Of a stretch of DNA of 64,000 nucleotides, positions 63,741-64,000 are shown in pieces. Source of the stretch: Bacteriovoracaceae bacterium (GTDB lineage Bacteria > Bdellovibrionota > Bacteriovoracia > Bacteriovoracales > Bacteriovoracaceae). The DNA is taken from assembly GCA_947377285.1 (NCBI GenBank), contig CANCFT010000007.1, positions 52,876 through 116,875 on the forward strand, read 5' to 3'. The stretch's first letter is position 1, and each line of letters begins with the position of its first letter. Position numbers and translations under genes: made by a program. The notes beneath the pieces were generated by a model. The model saw only the letters and a list, made by a program, of their open reading frames with translations, had not been told where the DNA came from and did no database searches.

Positions 63741-63825
63741 AAATACTCCTAATCATTCGATCGCTTTTTAGTATAATAATTTAAATTGCCTTAAATAGGT
63801 TGTGGAGTGAATTTATTTCAATAGG

Positions 63826-63844
63826 GTGTCTAAAAAATAGACAC
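63826..63844. repeat. GTGTCTA/TAGACAC hairpin
   Basis: 7-bp arms with an AAAAA loop. It lies 33 bases past the stop of the edge transposase fragment and could be its terminator structure or part of an element end. Confidence 0.55.
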
Positions 63845-63846
63845 TC

Positions 63847-63864
63847 ATTGAGTAACTGCTCAAT
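63847..63864. repeat. ATTGAG/CTCAAT inverted repeat
   Basis: 6-bp arms around TAACTG, directly next to the previous hairpin. On the minus strand it reads TGAGCAGTTAC, a possible insertion-sequence end. Confidence 0.4.
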
Positions 63865-63876
63865 ATTCTGTATTTT

Positions 63877-64000
63877 TTAAAGTGAATTTACGATCTTACC
63901 AAGGTATGGAATTGCCTCTCTCAAAGAAATTCGATCTTCTAAATATCTCCAGAAGCTTAATTTAATTTTTCGGCATGTTGAGGCTAAGGAAAGCATTAAA
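63877..64000 (-). CDS. C-terminal fragment of a transposase, probably IS66-like
   Basis: A minus-strand frame is open from the window edge to TAA at 63877-63879. Its 40 residues contain LASTCRKIKLSFWRYLEDRI and end in IPYLGKIVNSL. The pattern CRK-L-SFW-YL-DR...IP is typical of the C-terminus of a group of transposases, which I take to be IS66-like. The 5' part lies outside the window, so completeness cannot be judged. Confidence 0.45.
   Translation of the reverse strand, partial: LMLSLASTCRKIKLSFWRYLEDRISLREAIPYLGKIVNSL

Noticed and set aside
1..64000. rRNA, tRNA, riboswitch or CRISPR array
   Set aside because: I looked at the intergenic gaps and saw no cloverleaf, no conserved riboswitch core and no regular direct repeats; a covariance-model search would be needed to exclude short or divergent RNAs.

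Overview
The window is AT-rich, densely coding DNA with short intergenic gaps and many secreted proteins and lipoproteins. Its housekeeping genes are Gram-negative: lnt, kdsD, murA, mltG, a Uup-type ABC-F ATPase, SLT lytic transglycosylase and outer-membrane-barrel-like proteins. The gene set and low GC fit a predatory or related member of Bdellovibrionota, most likely Bacteriovoracia (Bacteriovorax/Halobacteriovorax/Peredibacter-like). This placement is inferred from protein character, not from a database search. No rRNA, tRNA, CRISPR array or prophage was seen. The only trace of a mobile element is a transposase-like C-terminus running off the right edge.

Layout. 1-5.4 kb: a truncated unknown ORF, small secreted proteins, a secreted endonuclease/exonuclease/phosphatase-fold protein and yqeY. 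5.5-12.5 kb: the metG-leuS operon, coaD with a quinone reductase, a periplasmic solute-binding protein whose only plausible start is CTG, and an LCM-type methyltransferase. 12.6-15.7 kb: a FecR-domain protein paired with a TPR/beta-barrel protein. 15.7-24.2 kb: an SDR-family protein, tcdA, a YoaK-like protein, a vitamin B5/CoA block (coaX, panB and a ketol-acid-reductoisomerase-like gene), a class IV aminotransferase, yacG and an inositol-monophosphatase-family gene. 24-34 kb: envelope and surface genes (coiled-coil membrane protein, HEAT protein, lipoprotein, kdsD, lnt, subtilase, mltG), a DksA-like regulator and ruvX. 34-40.3 kb: a classic operon rho-yqhQ-prfA-prmC-murA-HIT. 40-48 kb: lipoprotein and unknown genes, the first ABC-F gene, and a run of ykgJ, methyltransferase, Spx/YffB-like and DTW-domain genes. 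48-52.5 kb: two large tandem paralogous exported membrane proteins without a recognised family. 52.5-64 kb: phosphoesterase, GreA-like factor, lytic transglycosylase, DUF938 methyltransferase, a second ABC-F gene, TauD-like dioxygenase, hemN, LysR regulator, several very small peptide genes and the transposase remnant.

Cross-cutting observations. (1) Several genes without a Shine-Dalgarno sequence have a sigma70-like -10 box about 5-8 nt before the start codon. The two ABC-F paralogs share an identical -35 (TTGCCG), a 17-bp spacer and -10 (TATAAT). This suggests leaderless transcription is common here. (2) The pantothenate block lacks panE but carries an IlvC-like reductase, the obvious candidate for ketopantoate reduction. 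(3) Small genes below normal annotation cut-offs are visible by their ribosome binding sites and terminators, including a 31-codon ORF with its own terminator just upstream of hemN. (4) The 48-52.5 kb paralog pair is the best candidate for a lineage-specific, undescribed envelope system.
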